IMG/VR virus record: IMGVR_UViG_3300033145_001746
Coordinates: 32,286-96,285 of that record
From: a virus
Length of the DNA stretch: 64,000 nt
Strand: one strand, 5' to 3'
A model generated the notes under the pieces. The model did not search any database. It was not told where the DNA came from and worked only from the letters and a program-made list of their open reading frames with translations. The number at the start of each line of letters is the position of its first letter. Positions within the stretch are counted from its first letter, which is position 1. The position numbers and the translations under genes were made by a program. Shown piece by piece: positions 36,700-45,385 of this stretch.

Positions 36700-37080
36700 T
36701 TAATCTGGTCTCTGCATAGTTAATTCAACGTCCTGGTTCTCTCCAGAATGGATACCCAAGGCTCGGACCAGATCTCCATCCCCTTCGTTATCTCTTCCAG
36801 CTTCTAATACCACTTTAATCTTATCTTGCTTCACAGTAAAATTACTAACAGTTAATTCATGTGCGCTAGTCGTCACAGCTGTATGTGAGTTTCTTAATGA
36901 CGCACTTATCGTCGATGAGTCAGCCGCCGTCGCATGGAGTTCTAGTGACTCTAAAACGTCTGAGATGTCGCCGTCTCCAGCTCTAATATCATCCTTACTT
37001 GCTTCTAATACTACTTTCACGCTATCTTGCTTAACCGTAAAAGTAGCAATGCCAAATCCTTGTACTACTCGTGTTGCCAT
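36700..37080 (-). CDS. Hypothetical protein with internal duplication (126 aa)
   Basis: Two related halves are visible: FTVKQDSVKVVLEASKDD followed by GDGDISDVLESL, and FTVKQDKIKVVLEAGRDN followed by GDGDLVRALG. The repeats look beta-rich with an acidic loop. A tandem-duplicated small domain may assemble or bind pairwise. No known family was recognised. It lies between the trigger-factor homologue and the gene before dnaE. Confidence 0.5.
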   Translation of the reverse strand: MATRVVQGFGIATFTVKQDSVKVVLEASKDDIRAGDGDISDVLESLELHATAADSSTISASLRNSHTAVTTSAHELTVSNFTVKQDKIKVVLEAGRDNEGDGDLVRALGIHSGENQDVELTMQRPD

Positions 37081-37090
37081 TTTTTCACCT

Positions 37091-38491
37091 CTATCCTAGT
37101 GGGTTTTCGGGAATTTCATAAGTATCATCAGCTTCCACCGATACTTCTTCTCCCTTAATTGTTATATGAGCCTGCGATAAAATCATGTCCATTACTTTCT
37201 TATGTTTCAAAATGCCGAACACAGCATCCAACATCCCCTCTTCTCGTAGTTTCTTTTGTAGTATAAGCTTGCTCACACCTTTAAGCTCAGCTTCTTTTTC
37301 TAGCAGACCATCAAACTCTTCCTGTGTTACTCTAATTCCTGGCTCCGCATCATATACAGCATCTAGTATGAATGTTCTTTTTACATTTCTTACTGCCATT
37401 TTCTTTATATGTTCAAGTATCTGAGCATCTGGACTTTCCATATTGAGCTGGGCAAGCATATATTTTTCTTCATCATCAACCCAACTAAGGGGAACCTCAA
37501 AAGCATGTAGATCGAGAAGCTTATCAACTATAATTTCTTTTAACGACTCCTGTTCTTTCTTGGAGGCTTCTTGCTCGGCACGCTCTTTAAACACCTTCAT
37601 TAGATCTTCGAGTGAAGGAGCCTGCATTCTTTCAACAAATTCTTCATCTGTAGGATCCGTCACAGTTATAATAGAGTTGATGGCAACGTGTACATCTGCC
37701 TCTACACCCGCATGTTCTTTAAGTTGCTCTGGAAGAGTAATTTTCTCTATGAGAGAATCGCCAGCTTTTCTACCAACAAGGTTTTCACCAAAAGGTGGTT
37801 CCTGTCCAGCACGGATCTCAAACTTGTGATCGTCGCCAGAAGATATCACCTCTTCTCCTACTTGTACTGAGAACGTTACTGAAACAATAGATTCTAGAGC
37901 TACTATATCTGCTTCAACTTCGGTCACATGTTGCCTTTTCGCATCTGTCACATAAGCTTCGATGATTTGATCTCTATCTACTGTTTCTTTTTCAAGTTGA
38001 AGACCAACATATCCAGTTGGCGCAATAGATGGCTTGATTTCCAAAGTGATGTCACATGAAAAAGTACCATCTATGTGGAACTCTGCATCGTCTACTTTCG
38101 GTTCATTTAAAGCATGAAACTTGTTTTCATAACAGGCATGTAGATATCCCTCTTGAGAAAGCATACTTGACGCCGCTTTTTCTATATCTTCTTTACAATA
38201 TGTTTCAACCAGAGCTTTTGGAGCCCTTCCACGTCTAAAACCTTTAATTGATGTTTTTTTACTAACGGACGCGGCGGCCTTATCAAAAGCCATCTTCACA
38301 GCATCTGTATCAAAAGTTATGTGTATTTTTCTGTTAAGACCCTCCAATTCTTCGACAGTAGCAACATGGTGCCATTCTTGTACTTCTTCTCGTATATCTT
38401 CTGCCACCACTTCTTTTTTAACCTCGCCAAGAGGCTTTGGCAAATGTTTGCCGGTTCTCTTCTTAGTTTTGCTTCTCTTCTTAACCATCAT
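37091..38491 (-). CDS. tig: Trigger factor homologue (ribosome-associated chaperone)
   Basis: The domain order is that of bacterial trigger factor. The N-terminal ribosome-binding domain has the signature GFRRGRAP (residues 84-91; GFRxGxxP in hosts), followed by SMLSQEGYLHACYENK and EIKPSIAP. The middle FKBP-like domain has PPFGENLVGRKAGDSL. The long helical C-terminal SurA-like domain includes VPLSWVDDE and the IKKMAVRNVKRTFILDAV arm. It is 466 residues versus 432 in E. coli, with about 40 extra basic N-terminal residues. It may bind ribosomes and fold phage proteins during infection. ATGATG gives two start choices; the 4-nt overlap with the preceding gene favours coupling. Confidence 0.9.
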   Translation of the reverse strand: MMVKKRSKTKKRTGKHLPKPLGEVKKEVVAEDIREEVQEWHHVATVEELEGLNRKIHITFDTDAVKMAFDKAAASVSKKTSIKGFRRGRAPKALVETYCKEDIEKAASSMLSQEGYLHACYENKFHALNEPKVDDAEFHIDGTFSCDITLEIKPSIAPTGYVGLQLEKETVDRDQIIEAYVTDAKRQHVTEVEADIVALESIVSVTFSVQVGEEVISSGDDHKFEIRAGQEPPFGENLVGRKAGDSLIEKITLPEQLKEHAGVEADVHVAINSIITVTDPTDEEFVERMQAPSLEDLMKVFKERAEQEASKKEQESLKEIIVDKLLDLHAFEVPLSWVDDEEKYMLAQLNMESPDAQILEHIKKMAVRNVKRTFILDAVYDAEPGIRVTQEEFDGLLEKEAELKGVSKLILQKKLREEGMLDAVFGILKHKKVMDMILSQAHITIKGEEVSVEADDTYEIPENPLG

Positions 38492-40533
38492 TGCTCCTTA
38501 AAAATTTGGCCTGTTTTATTTCGGGCTAACTCAGCTCTTTTCCTCCAAGAGTCCCAAAATAAAGAATCTGAATCTCCAGTCATCTCTTCGTTGAGAATTC
38601 TATTTATAATACTTTGTAATATCATAGACCTAAGTCTGATTATTCTTTGTATGGGCGCATGTGTCGGATGTCCTGACATAATCAAAGCTTCTACTTTCAC
38701 CTTATCTCCAGGAATTAATATAGAGTCTTTAGAAAGCCTAATAGACTGCCAATCATAAGAGTTCACGCTGTTAACATGATTGTAGTACCTATCCGATGTT
38801 TTATAAATACTATATATCTTTACCATTCTTGGTGTATGTGAACTTGTCTTTGATCGTACCCGCGTTTTGTTTGCTATGCGACCGTTACTATCAACGCTGG
38901 ACACAAAAGTTATTTTAGGACCACCTGAAAATTTTGGCCGGCAACAAAACCAACTTAAATCTTTTAAGTCTTTAGTATTTGGATCTATTTTATGTAGCTT
39001 ATGGATGTTATTTTCTATCATCTTAAACCACTCTTGTAGAAACGAGAAGTGTATAGCAGCCTCAGAACCTCTATGCGTGTTGGTCATTTTCTTAGTGGTT
39101 TGACCAGGATAGCGAGCCTTTTCTTTTTCGGTCATATTTCTTTGATAAGAGGACCAACCGAAAAAATATCTATCTGCATCACGTCTATATCTCATCATCC
39201 AAGAAATTGCTGCCTTATAAAATAGCCAAGTCATGAAACCTGAAGAAGATTTCTTATTGGTTCTAGACATTTGTATGATAACTTCACCTATCAATAAATT
39301 CAGACGTTGAGCAGAAACAATCTTACTAGATGGATCATCTTCTGATGTGGTTAAGTTATCCTTAAAAGTTCCAAGGCTCCGCTTATCTTGATTAATCCAA
39401 GAATCTAGCTTATTAATCTCTCTCTTCATCCAAATAGAAATACTTGGTAATCCAGTCAGATGACCGGATTTACCCTTGAAGCCAGATTTCATTCCGAGTG
39501 CTGACTTCGGAGTAAAATTAGTGTCGCAGAACGGACATGTCAAGGGCAAATTGTACAGCGTTTCTGGTGGCTCTTTAAAAGATTGAGTATCCTTAGTTAA
39601 AGAAAACTTTTTAAGTGCCCCACTTAGTTTATATCTACTTGGATCGAATGTACTATAATCTACACAGGTTAGGGGCACAAATTTTCCTTCGCATTTGTCA
39701 TTAGGACATATACAGGTGACACCTATAAAATAAGAAAAACTATTTGCTTTCTGGCTCAACTTTTCAGTCTGTGCGGCTTCTATAAAATTTCCCTGAGCTT
39801 TAAGGTTACATACATTTAATAACAGGTTTTTTTCTAAATCCTTACATCTTGGACACTCGTACTGTTTATCAGAGTGCCACACTAATGGAGTTTTATAACT
39901 TATGACCTTATTAGAGGCCAAGCAATATGGGCAGGCTAGTACAGATACAAATTTATATCCAAGGTCATTTCCAACTTCGCGGATGGTCTCGTTCTTTATA
40001 GACTCTATTATATATCCGCCTGGTTTTTTAAGAAAACTTGTTTTGGCTCTCCACTTCCCAGTTAAATAAACTTCTAGTGATGAACCAACTTTCTTAGAGA
40101 CCTTAACTATACGAGACTTACCAAAGGTCGTGTTCTCGATACCTCCCACAATCTTAGCATCTCTTTTGTCTTGTGTCGTAAATAATGGAAACAAAACAGA
40201 ACGATGTATTGAAGAACGCCACTTTACTCTGTCAAACCAAGTTTTCCCAAAAAGTAAAACAGCATTGGGAAGGATCCAGTTATTGTATAAGTCAGTATTT
40301 GATAATATAGTTTCCCAGTTATCTGGATCTCCAATAATACGATTAAACTCATCCACAGAATCTATTTTGTCAAACACTTTCATGTTCAACACTTTCTGCG
40401 GGACGGGCCAACTGCCGTTATTTGGTGAAGTTTGTTCTATAGCCCTTGCCTTTTCCTCTTCAAAAAGGAGTTCTTCCGGTTCAAGATCGGCAGCATGTTT
40501 GGCGAGCCAGTCTTTAATTTGCTCGTCTGTCAT
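38488..40533 (-). CDS. Large Cys-rich protein of unknown function (681 aa)
   Basis: Several zinc-like cysteine sets are spread through the protein: CPYC, CPRCKD, CICPNDKC and CPFCDTN. A basic middle part (WLFYKAAISWMMRYRRDADR) and a basic C-terminal region follow. No polymerase or helicase motif was found. It lies immediately after the sigma-like gene (adjacent stop and start) and before trigger factor, so a link to transcription or translation takeover is possible. Its zinc modules suggest nucleic acid binding. Confidence 0.5.
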   Translation of the reverse strand: MTDEQIKDWLAKHAADLEPEELLFEEEKARAIEQTSPNNGSWPVPQKVLNMKVFDKIDSVDEFNRIIGDPDNWETILSNTDLYNNWILPNAVLLFGKTWFDRVKWRSSIHRSVLFPLFTTQDKRDAKIVGGIENTTFGKSRIVKVSKKVGSSLEVYLTGKWRAKTSFLKKPGGYIIESIKNETIREVGNDLGYKFVSVLACPYCLASNKVISYKTPLVWHSDKQYECPRCKDLEKNLLLNVCNLKAQGNFIEAAQTEKLSQKANSFSYFIGVTCICPNDKCEGKFVPLTCVDYSTFDPSRYKLSGALKKFSLTKDTQSFKEPPETLYNLPLTCPFCDTNFTPKSALGMKSGFKGKSGHLTGLPSISIWMKREINKLDSWINQDKRSLGTFKDNLTTSEDDPSSKIVSAQRLNLLIGEVIIQMSRTNKKSSSGFMTWLFYKAAISWMMRYRRDADRYFFGWSSYQRNMTEKEKARYPGQTTKKMTNTHRGSEAAIHFSFLQEWFKMIENNIHKLHKIDPNTKDLKDLSWFCCRPKFSGGPKITFVSSVDSNGRIANKTRVRSKTSSHTPRMVKIYSIYKTSDRYYNHVNSVNSYDWQSIRLSKDSILIPGDKVKVEALIMSGHPTHAPIQRIIRLRSMILQSIINRILNEEMTGDSDSLFWDSWRKRAELARNKTGQIFKEQ

Positions 40534-41091
40534 TTATACCTTCCTTGCTTCCTTTAACTTTCTTCTTATGGCGCGTGTAAGGCCCCATGGAGTAAAATTT
40601 TCGTCTTTCGCAACATCGGCTATCAAGTCGCCACTAACGAAAATGCGTAGCATAATGCTCTTCCATCTATCATCCCAACTCTTTGTGCGTTGCTCAAGTT
40701 CAATTTTAAAGTCCGGATTTGGACAGAAATCAGCTTCATCGTATATTATCGCAAATTCTGTTCTGCCTCGAATACTTTTGCGACATCCATCAATGGCCCT
40801 ATTTCTTCCTACGGTCCATAAAAAAGTAGATAGTTTTGCCCCATATTTTGGGTCATATTTTACTATAGCTTCTAACATAGCAAAAGAAATATCTTGCTTC
40901 AAATCTTCGAGATCCCATCTGGCGGCGACAGACCAACTACAATTGTCGCGCGCAAGCATAGATATATGAACTTCCATTTCTTGAAACACTTCAGCAAACC
41001 CGGTCCCATCTGATGTATCTATATAAACAATTTTATCATTCACGGCCACATTTCCAGCAAACCGCCCTTTTTTAGTATTAATAGTTTTCAA
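40534..41091 (-). CDS. Sigma-70-like transcription factor
   Basis: The central part matches sigma region 2: DLKQDISFAMLEAIVKYDP followed by GAKLSTFLWTVGRNRAIDGC, the segment that binds RNA polymerase and the -10 element. A C-terminal basic helix-turn-helix-like stretch (LIADVAKDENFTPWGLTRAI) may be a degenerate region 4. The protein is 185 residues, in the size range of small alternative sigma factors. It would redirect host RNA polymerase to phage promoters. Adjacent genes follow without gaps. Confidence 0.75.
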   Translation of the reverse strand: MKTINTKKGRFAGNVAVNDKIVYIDTSDGTGFAEVFQEMEVHISMLARDNCSWSVAARWDLEDLKQDISFAMLEAIVKYDPKYGAKLSTFLWTVGRNRAIDGCRKSIRGRTEFAIIYDEADFCPNPDFKIELEQRTKSWDDRWKSIMLRIFVSGDLIADVAKDENFTPWGLTRAIRRKLKEARKV

Positions 41092-41097
41092 GTGTTC

Positions 41098-41862
41098 TTA
41101 CCAGGTGTTAAGACACGGACTTTTAAAATCACACCAATCGCATAGCCTAGTAGGCTTTGCTATCCATCTTTCTTCATCCGTGATGCGCTGGGCATATTCA
41201 ACGAGGGATTTCTTTTCTTTTAAGACATCTTCCTTATTGAAGTCGTAAGAGATTAGCATTCCGCCAAATCTCATCATAACATATGAACCTCTAAATTTAT
41301 CTACGTCAGGATATTGATCTAAGAGGTAGATGCCGTATGTTCTAAGCTGAAAAGGTTCCATATACTTTGGGTTCTTATTAGTTTTGTAATCTTTAATATG
41401 AAAGGTTCCGTCTTCATCCATGTCAAGTCTGTCAACATAACCCCTTACACTAAATTCTTTGGAAAGAGGTATGTTAAAGTCTGCTTCGAGACTAATTATC
41501 TCTGATCCAATTCCGTCAGACTCCATTCGTTTAAGGTAATCTGCCAAAAGATCTCTAGCTTCGACTAGCACGGACTGTACGATGGAGACGCCTCTTTCTT
41601 TTTTCATAGCTTGGCGCTGCTTTTGGAAAGACTCTTTCATCATTTTCTTCAAATTTAAAGAGCCCCTATCCTTATCTATTTTAAAATTTTCATGAAAATA
41701 TTCTAGTGCGCCATGTACTAAAGTTCCCAGATCAAAGTGGAGCCACTCTTTTCTGGGAAGTTTTTCTATATAATTATAATAATATTTCCGAGGACATTGA
41801 AGATAGGTTTTAACTCTGGATGCGGACAACACCAGTGTGATATCTTTCATTTTTTTTGACAT
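41098..41862 (-). CDS. Cas4/RecB-type PD-(D/E)XK nuclease with Fe-S cysteines
   Basis: The PD-(D/E)XK core is visible: LVHGALEYFHE (His), VDRLDMDEDGTFHIKDYKTNK (D...E/D-x-K). A first cysteine at YLQCPRK and three at LCDWCDFKSPC give the 4Fe-4S pattern of Cas4 and AddB-like nucleases. The length is 254 residues. It is likely a 5-prime to 3-prime or end-processing exonuclease for recombination. No Cas1, Cas2 or array is nearby, so a CRISPR role is not supported. Two HNH genes lie upstream, overlapping its start by 16 nt. Confidence 0.85.
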   Translation of the reverse strand: MSKKMKDITLVLSASRVKTYLQCPRKYYYNYIEKLPRKEWLHFDLGTLVHGALEYFHENFKIDKDRGSLNLKKMMKESFQKQRQAMKKERGVSIVQSVLVEARDLLADYLKRMESDGIGSEIISLEADFNIPLSKEFSVRGYVDRLDMDEDGTFHIKDYKTNKNPKYMEPFQLRTYGIYLLDQYPDVDKFRGSYVMMRFGGMLISYDFNKEDVLKEKKSLVEYAQRITDEERWIAKPTRLCDWCDFKSPCLNTW

Positions 41863-42878
41863 TTATATTTCCTTGTAGACTCATTAAGTTCATCTTTATT
41901 GTATTTTGCGTTTTTACTGAGATTATCCTCTTTTTTAAGCCACTGGTGATTTTCTGGAACAAAGGCTAATTTTACTTGCTCTTCAATGTTAAAATCGAAG
42001 GCTGATAATGGGAAAATATGATCTATATGATAATCTTCTCGATTTCCGGGACAGGGCCCAAGGTGTTTAACTATAGCGCCATAATCAATGCCATATTTTT
42101 TAGAAGGCTTCATTTTTCCATTTTTAGAATATGACTTAAAAGCCTGACCAACTCGACACCTAAGCAGCCCTTTTAAACGAGAGGCCTCATTATTTTTTCT
42201 ATAAAACCTAACAAAGCATATATGGCAAAGTGCGCCGTGGTTATAATCATATCCATAAGTGTGTTTCATTTTTTTACAATCAACACAAATGCGTTTCGGA
42301 GTCTTATAACAAGAAATACAAATTGGCTTATTATTTTCTAACTTATTTACTTCTTTATTCTTTCCACATAAAGAGCATATTTTTTTTGGCGGCCTGTAAC
42401 ATTTTTTACATACAACACCATTTTCATTTCTTAAATACACTTCTTTAACTTTATTACAAATAATACAGTTTTCTTTTTTGCCTTTATAGCAAGTTCCGCA
42501 AACAGGCTGGTCATTTACATAGACATTGACCTTTTTATTTCTACCACAGACAGAACAATTTTTAGGCGGTGATTTATAGCACTTACTGCAAATCTTTTTA
42601 TTTCCTTCAACTTTGCGTATAATTCCAAGACGATTACATAAAGAACATATTTTTTTAGGGGGAGAGTAGCCAATTTTGTTACAACGACCGCACAGGACTT
42701 TGTCATCTATATTTTTTTCAATAATTTGTATTTTTCCGCAAATAGAACACATTTTTTTCTTTGCGTGGTGCTTTTTATAACATCTGTCGCAAATAGGTGA
42801 TTTATCTGCCGTTCTTTTTTCAACTCTCCTAATCTCGCCGCACTCAGAACACAGCTCTTTTTTTCTTACTCTAATCAC
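41847..42878 (-). CDS. Zinc-knuckle HNH homing endonuclease (larger of tandem pair)
   Basis: About eight CxxC...CxxCY units occupy the first 220 residues, followed by the HNH region (GPCPGNREDYHIDHIFPLSA then FVPENHQWLKKEDNLS). At 343 residues it is the longest of this family here. The start overlaps its paralogue at 42875 by 4 nt (ATGA). The C-terminus continues 16 nt into the Cas4-type nuclease gene, a likely target neighbour. Confidence 0.87.
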   Translation of the reverse strand: MIRVRKKELCSECGEIRRVEKRTADKSPICDRCYKKHHAKKKMCSICGKIQIIEKNIDDKVLCGRCNKIGYSPPKKICSLCNRLGIIRKVEGNKKICSKCYKSPPKNCSVCGRNKKVNVYVNDQPVCGTCYKGKKENCIICNKVKEVYLRNENGVVCKKCYRPPKKICSLCGKNKEVNKLENNKPICISCYKTPKRICVDCKKMKHTYGYDYNHGALCHICFVRFYRKNNEASRLKGLLRCRVGQAFKSYSKNGKMKPSKKYGIDYGAIVKHLGPCPGNREDYHIDHIFPLSAFDFNIEEQVKLAFVPENHQWLKKEDNLSKNAKYNKDELNESTRKYKCQKK

Positions 42879-43627
42879 AAGTTTTCTCTAAAATTGTTTT
42901 TGACATTTAATTTTCCTATATAATTTGTAAATTCTTTCTTATCATATTTCGCACTCTTTATAAGATTATCTTTCTTTTCGAGCCATTGATGATTTTCTGG
43001 AGCAAAAGCTAATTTTATTTGTTCTTCACAATTAAAATCAAAGGCTGATAGTGGAAAAATATGGTCAATATGATAATTTTCTCTCTCTCCTGGACACGGG
43101 CCAAGATGTTTTATGATAGCTTCATAGTTGACGCCATACTGAGAAATCTTTTTCTTTTTAGATTTGATAGCATTTATAAAACGACTCCTTAATATACATC
43201 TTATTCTATAATTGGAATCTGTATTATATCGATGGTTGTGTAAACATTTTTGACAGAATCTTACTTTTCCATCAGTTTTCTTTATTACTCTAATATCTCC
43301 ACAAATAGTACACTTACGAAGTGGCCTTTTATAACATTTTTGACAAAGTGGTTTTCCGTTATTTTTAGACCAGATAGGGGAGTTTTCCCCGCACTTAAAA
43401 CACCGATTTTTAGGAGGATTGTAGCAGGAACTACAAATTAACTTATTACCAATAATTTCTTTTATAACTTTAACTTCTCCACATTTTGAGCATATTTGTT
43501 TTGGACGAATATATTGTTTATAATAATTCTTCACATATTGTCTATGATTACATTTACTACACTTGCCAAAGCTAGAACATTTTTTAGTTATAAATTTGGT
43601 TCCACCGCATTCAACACATTTTTTCAT
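42875..43627 (-). CDS. Zinc-knuckle HNH homing endonuclease (shorter of tandem pair)
   Basis: The build is the same with about five zinc-knuckle units, then GPCPGERENYHIDHIFPLSA and FAPENHQWLEKKDNL. It is 250 residues. Its ATG follows directly on the TAG of the preceding virion gene. It is very similar to the 41847 gene in the nuclease half and differs mainly in the number of N-terminal knuckles, which suggests duplication plus loss or gain of repeat units. Confidence 0.87.
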   Translation of the reverse strand: MKKCVECGGTKFITKKCSSFGKCSKCNHRQYVKNYYKQYIRPKQICSKCGEVKVIKEIIGNKLICSSCYNPPKNRCFKCGENSPIWSKNNGKPLCQKCYKRPLRKCTICGDIRVIKKTDGKVRFCQKCLHNHRYNTDSNYRIRCILRSRFINAIKSKKKKISQYGVNYEAIIKHLGPCPGERENYHIDHIFPLSAFDFNCEEQIKLAFAPENHQWLEKKDNLIKSAKYDKKEFTNYIGKLNVKNNFRENL

Positions 43628-44530
43628 CTATATCGCACTTCTCTTATTGTAAACCCATTTAAAAACTATTGCCGGTCCAACTGCTGTTCTTACCCCAACA
43701 TTTTTGGGCACAGTCTCTGGGTCAAAACTTTGAATACTTTTAATCCAGCGGGTTTCATTATGGTTAAAATAATAGGAAACAGAAGTCCCTGTATTATAAT
43801 TATAAAGAGTTCTAACATGGCCACCAGACACATAAGGCTGTGGTTCGTACATGGTTTTTCCTTGTAAATATTTGGTTATATCATGCGTACTGCCCCAGGG
43901 ACGATTGATTGGATATATCGACTGATCTTGATAGCCATCCCGTCCATCCATGGTAATGTATAGTGACTTAGGATTGAAATATACATTATTATTGTTGGGA
44001 GAGCTAGCATCTGTGTCAACTGCTGATGCTTTATCCAATTGTTCTTGTGGCACAGGGCCAAGTAGCAGTAAAGTCCCGGGACTAGCAACTGGCAACCCGG
44101 TTCGCGAATATTTGAGTTCCAAATCCACAAGTTCATAATCTGAAGACCTAACTGGAACAATTACGTCTCCCCTAGAATCTGGGCCATATCCATCTGTGAG
44201 GACATTATCTACGCCATAAGCATTTACTGCGATACCTATTCCAAGATCTTCTGTACGCCTTGGATAGGTGAGTTCTGTAGAATCTGTACTATAAAAAATA
44301 TTAAGTGTGCCACTATCAACTCCACTTATCGCAAGTGCTCTCAGTCGCACAGAAACGGCGGTCGGCATCTCTATTGGCTCTACATAGACCTCAGAAAAAG
44401 CAGTGGGCTCAGTTCCATCCACGGTATAAAATATCGTAGACGGAATATTAGTTACAAGTTTCACAGCTTGTGGTATTCCAGATATAAGTTCTACGGATGA
44501 TCCAGTAGCAGTAATTGTAATGACCGCCAT
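43628..44530 (-). CDS. Virion-associated protein with a chitobiase-C-like domain
   Basis: The N-terminal domain (about residues 20-75) contains STIFYTVDGTEPT and SVRLRALAISGVDSG, the pattern of the beta-sandwich module found at the end of chitobiases and in many phage tail proteins. The rest is Gly/Asn/Tyr-rich and beta-like (NNNNVYFNPKSLYIT, YNYNTGTSVSYYF). No catalytic motif is visible. It is probably a tail or head-surface adhesin. The ribosome site AGGAG precedes the ATG. Confidence 0.55.
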   Translation of the reverse strand: MAVITITATGSSVELISGIPQAVKLVTNIPSTIFYTVDGTEPTAFSEVYVEPIEMPTAVSVRLRALAISGVDSGTLNIFYSTDSTELTYPRRTEDLGIGIAVNAYGVDNVLTDGYGPDSRGDVIVPVRSSDYELVDLELKYSRTGLPVASPGTLLLLGPVPQEQLDKASAVDTDASSPNNNNVYFNPKSLYITMDGRDGYQDQSIYPINRPWGSTHDITKYLQGKTMYEPQPYVSGGHVRTLYNYNTGTSVSYYFNHNETRWIKSIQSFDPETVPKNVGVRTAVGPAIVFKWVYNKRSAI

Positions 44531-44547
44531 TAAAAAATATTCTCCTT

Positions 44548-44724
44548 TTATTTTGGTTCGGGTTCCCTATAAGTAACTATAAAGACCCCTTCTTCTAGTT
44601 TCTTCCACCTACACATATCAATAAATTCTAACAGCTTGTGGCCACTGAGTTCCTTATACCAAAAATCCACAGCTTTTCTGACAGCCCTACGCTTGTTTCG
44701 TGCGCTGAATACTTTAACGAGCAT
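44548..44724 (-). CDS. Small hypothetical protein (58 aa)
   Basis: This frame runs from ATG 44724, 4 nt after a GGAGGTG ribosome site, to TAA. The peptide is basic and helical at the N-terminus (SARNKRRAVRKAVDFWYKEL) and ends TYREPEPK. No family was recognised. It fills the gap between the dNMP kinase and the chitobiase-C-like gene, and the ribosome site lies within a perfect hairpin. Confidence 0.6.
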   Translation of the reverse strand: MLVKVFSARNKRRAVRKAVDFWYKELSGHKLLEFIDMCRWKKLEEGVFIVTYREPEPK

Positions 44725-44725
44725 C

Positions 44726-44748
44726 GTGCACCTCCATCAGGGGTGCAC
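44726..44748 (-). promoter_or_regulatory. Hairpin covering the ribosome-binding site of the 58-aa gene
   Basis: On the minus strand, GTGCACC and GGTGCAC form a 7-bp stem around a 9-nt loop. The Shine-Dalgarno GGAGGTG is partly in the downstream arm, 1 nt before the ATG at 44724. Such a structure could limit translation until opened by a ribosome or factor. Confidence 0.45.
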
Positions 44749-44792
44749 AGTGCCTTAATTATCGTACACCCAACATACTCATAGGTAAAATG

Positions 44793-45350
44793 TTATCTTG
44801 CCGTTCCATCTATTCCTCCAAAAGCTTCTAGTTGGCGATATATAATATCAACTTGTGAGTGAAGTTGTTCTAAATTTCCGCTATTATCTATAAGTGGATA
44901 ACCTAAAAGTGATATCAAGCCTATGCCACGAGTTTCTTTGAGGTGTGTATCTCCATCAAAATCTTGGCTCCAATCTCTTATGACTAACGCAATATAGGCT
45001 CCAGCATCTTTTATTGCCCGCAACTCCATATTTGTTCTTATATCTGATACTACAGCTGGTTGTCCAAAACTCCGTATAGCTTCAATAATAGGATCTATGA
45101 AAAACATATAGCCATGTTCGCCCTTCATCCTAGCGCTATAAGCCCAAAGTCCGTCTCTCCATGTTTTTTCTTTTTCCGTGCCCCTAGATGCCTTAAACTT
45201 ATCTTCATCTATTCCTATCGAAGAAAAGTAACTATTTTTAATCTCGTCGGCGAACGCAAAACGCTTAACTCCATGTTTTTCAACGAGAAATTTGGCTACT
45301 TCATCTTTCCCCGAAGCGGGGGCTCCGATCAATCCTAATATAACATTCAT
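44793..45350 (-). CDS. Deoxynucleoside monophosphate kinase-like P-loop protein
   Basis: The P-loop GLIGAPASGKDE (about residues 6-17) is of the T4 gp1 / dephospho-CoA kinase type. Later come FAFADEIKN, a lid-like region and VVSDIRTNMELRAI, as in phage dNMP kinases. The length of 185 residues fits. It would raise dNMPs to dNDPs for DNA synthesis. It is the last gene of the SbcD-SbcC operon block. Another small-molecule kinase remains possible. Confidence 0.7.
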   Translation of the reverse strand: MNVILGLIGAPASGKDEVAKFLVEKHGVKRFAFADEIKNSYFSSIGIDEDKFKASRGTEKEKTWRDGLWAYSARMKGEHGYMFFIDPIIEAIRSFGQPAVVSDIRTNMELRAIKDAGAYIALVIRDWSQDFDGDTHLKETRGIGLISLLGYPLIDNSGNLEQLHSQVDIIYRQLEAFGGIDGTAR

Positions 45351-45385
45351 TCTAACTCCTCTAAATAGCAGAAAATTGATAGGTT

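Noticed and set aside
40130-40969. A 279-codon open frame on the plus strand
   Set aside because: It lies opposite the sigma-like and Cys-rich genes, is Ser-rich and low in charged residues as expected of an antisense shadow, and has no family motif. Other plus-strand frames (13907-14269, 58975-59484, 59512-59982) are rejected for the same reason.
41098-41862. Cas4-like nuclease as a sign of a CRISPR system
   Set aside because: No repeat-spacer array and no other cas gene was seen; the repeated DNA in the window is coding. A recombination nuclease is the simpler reading.
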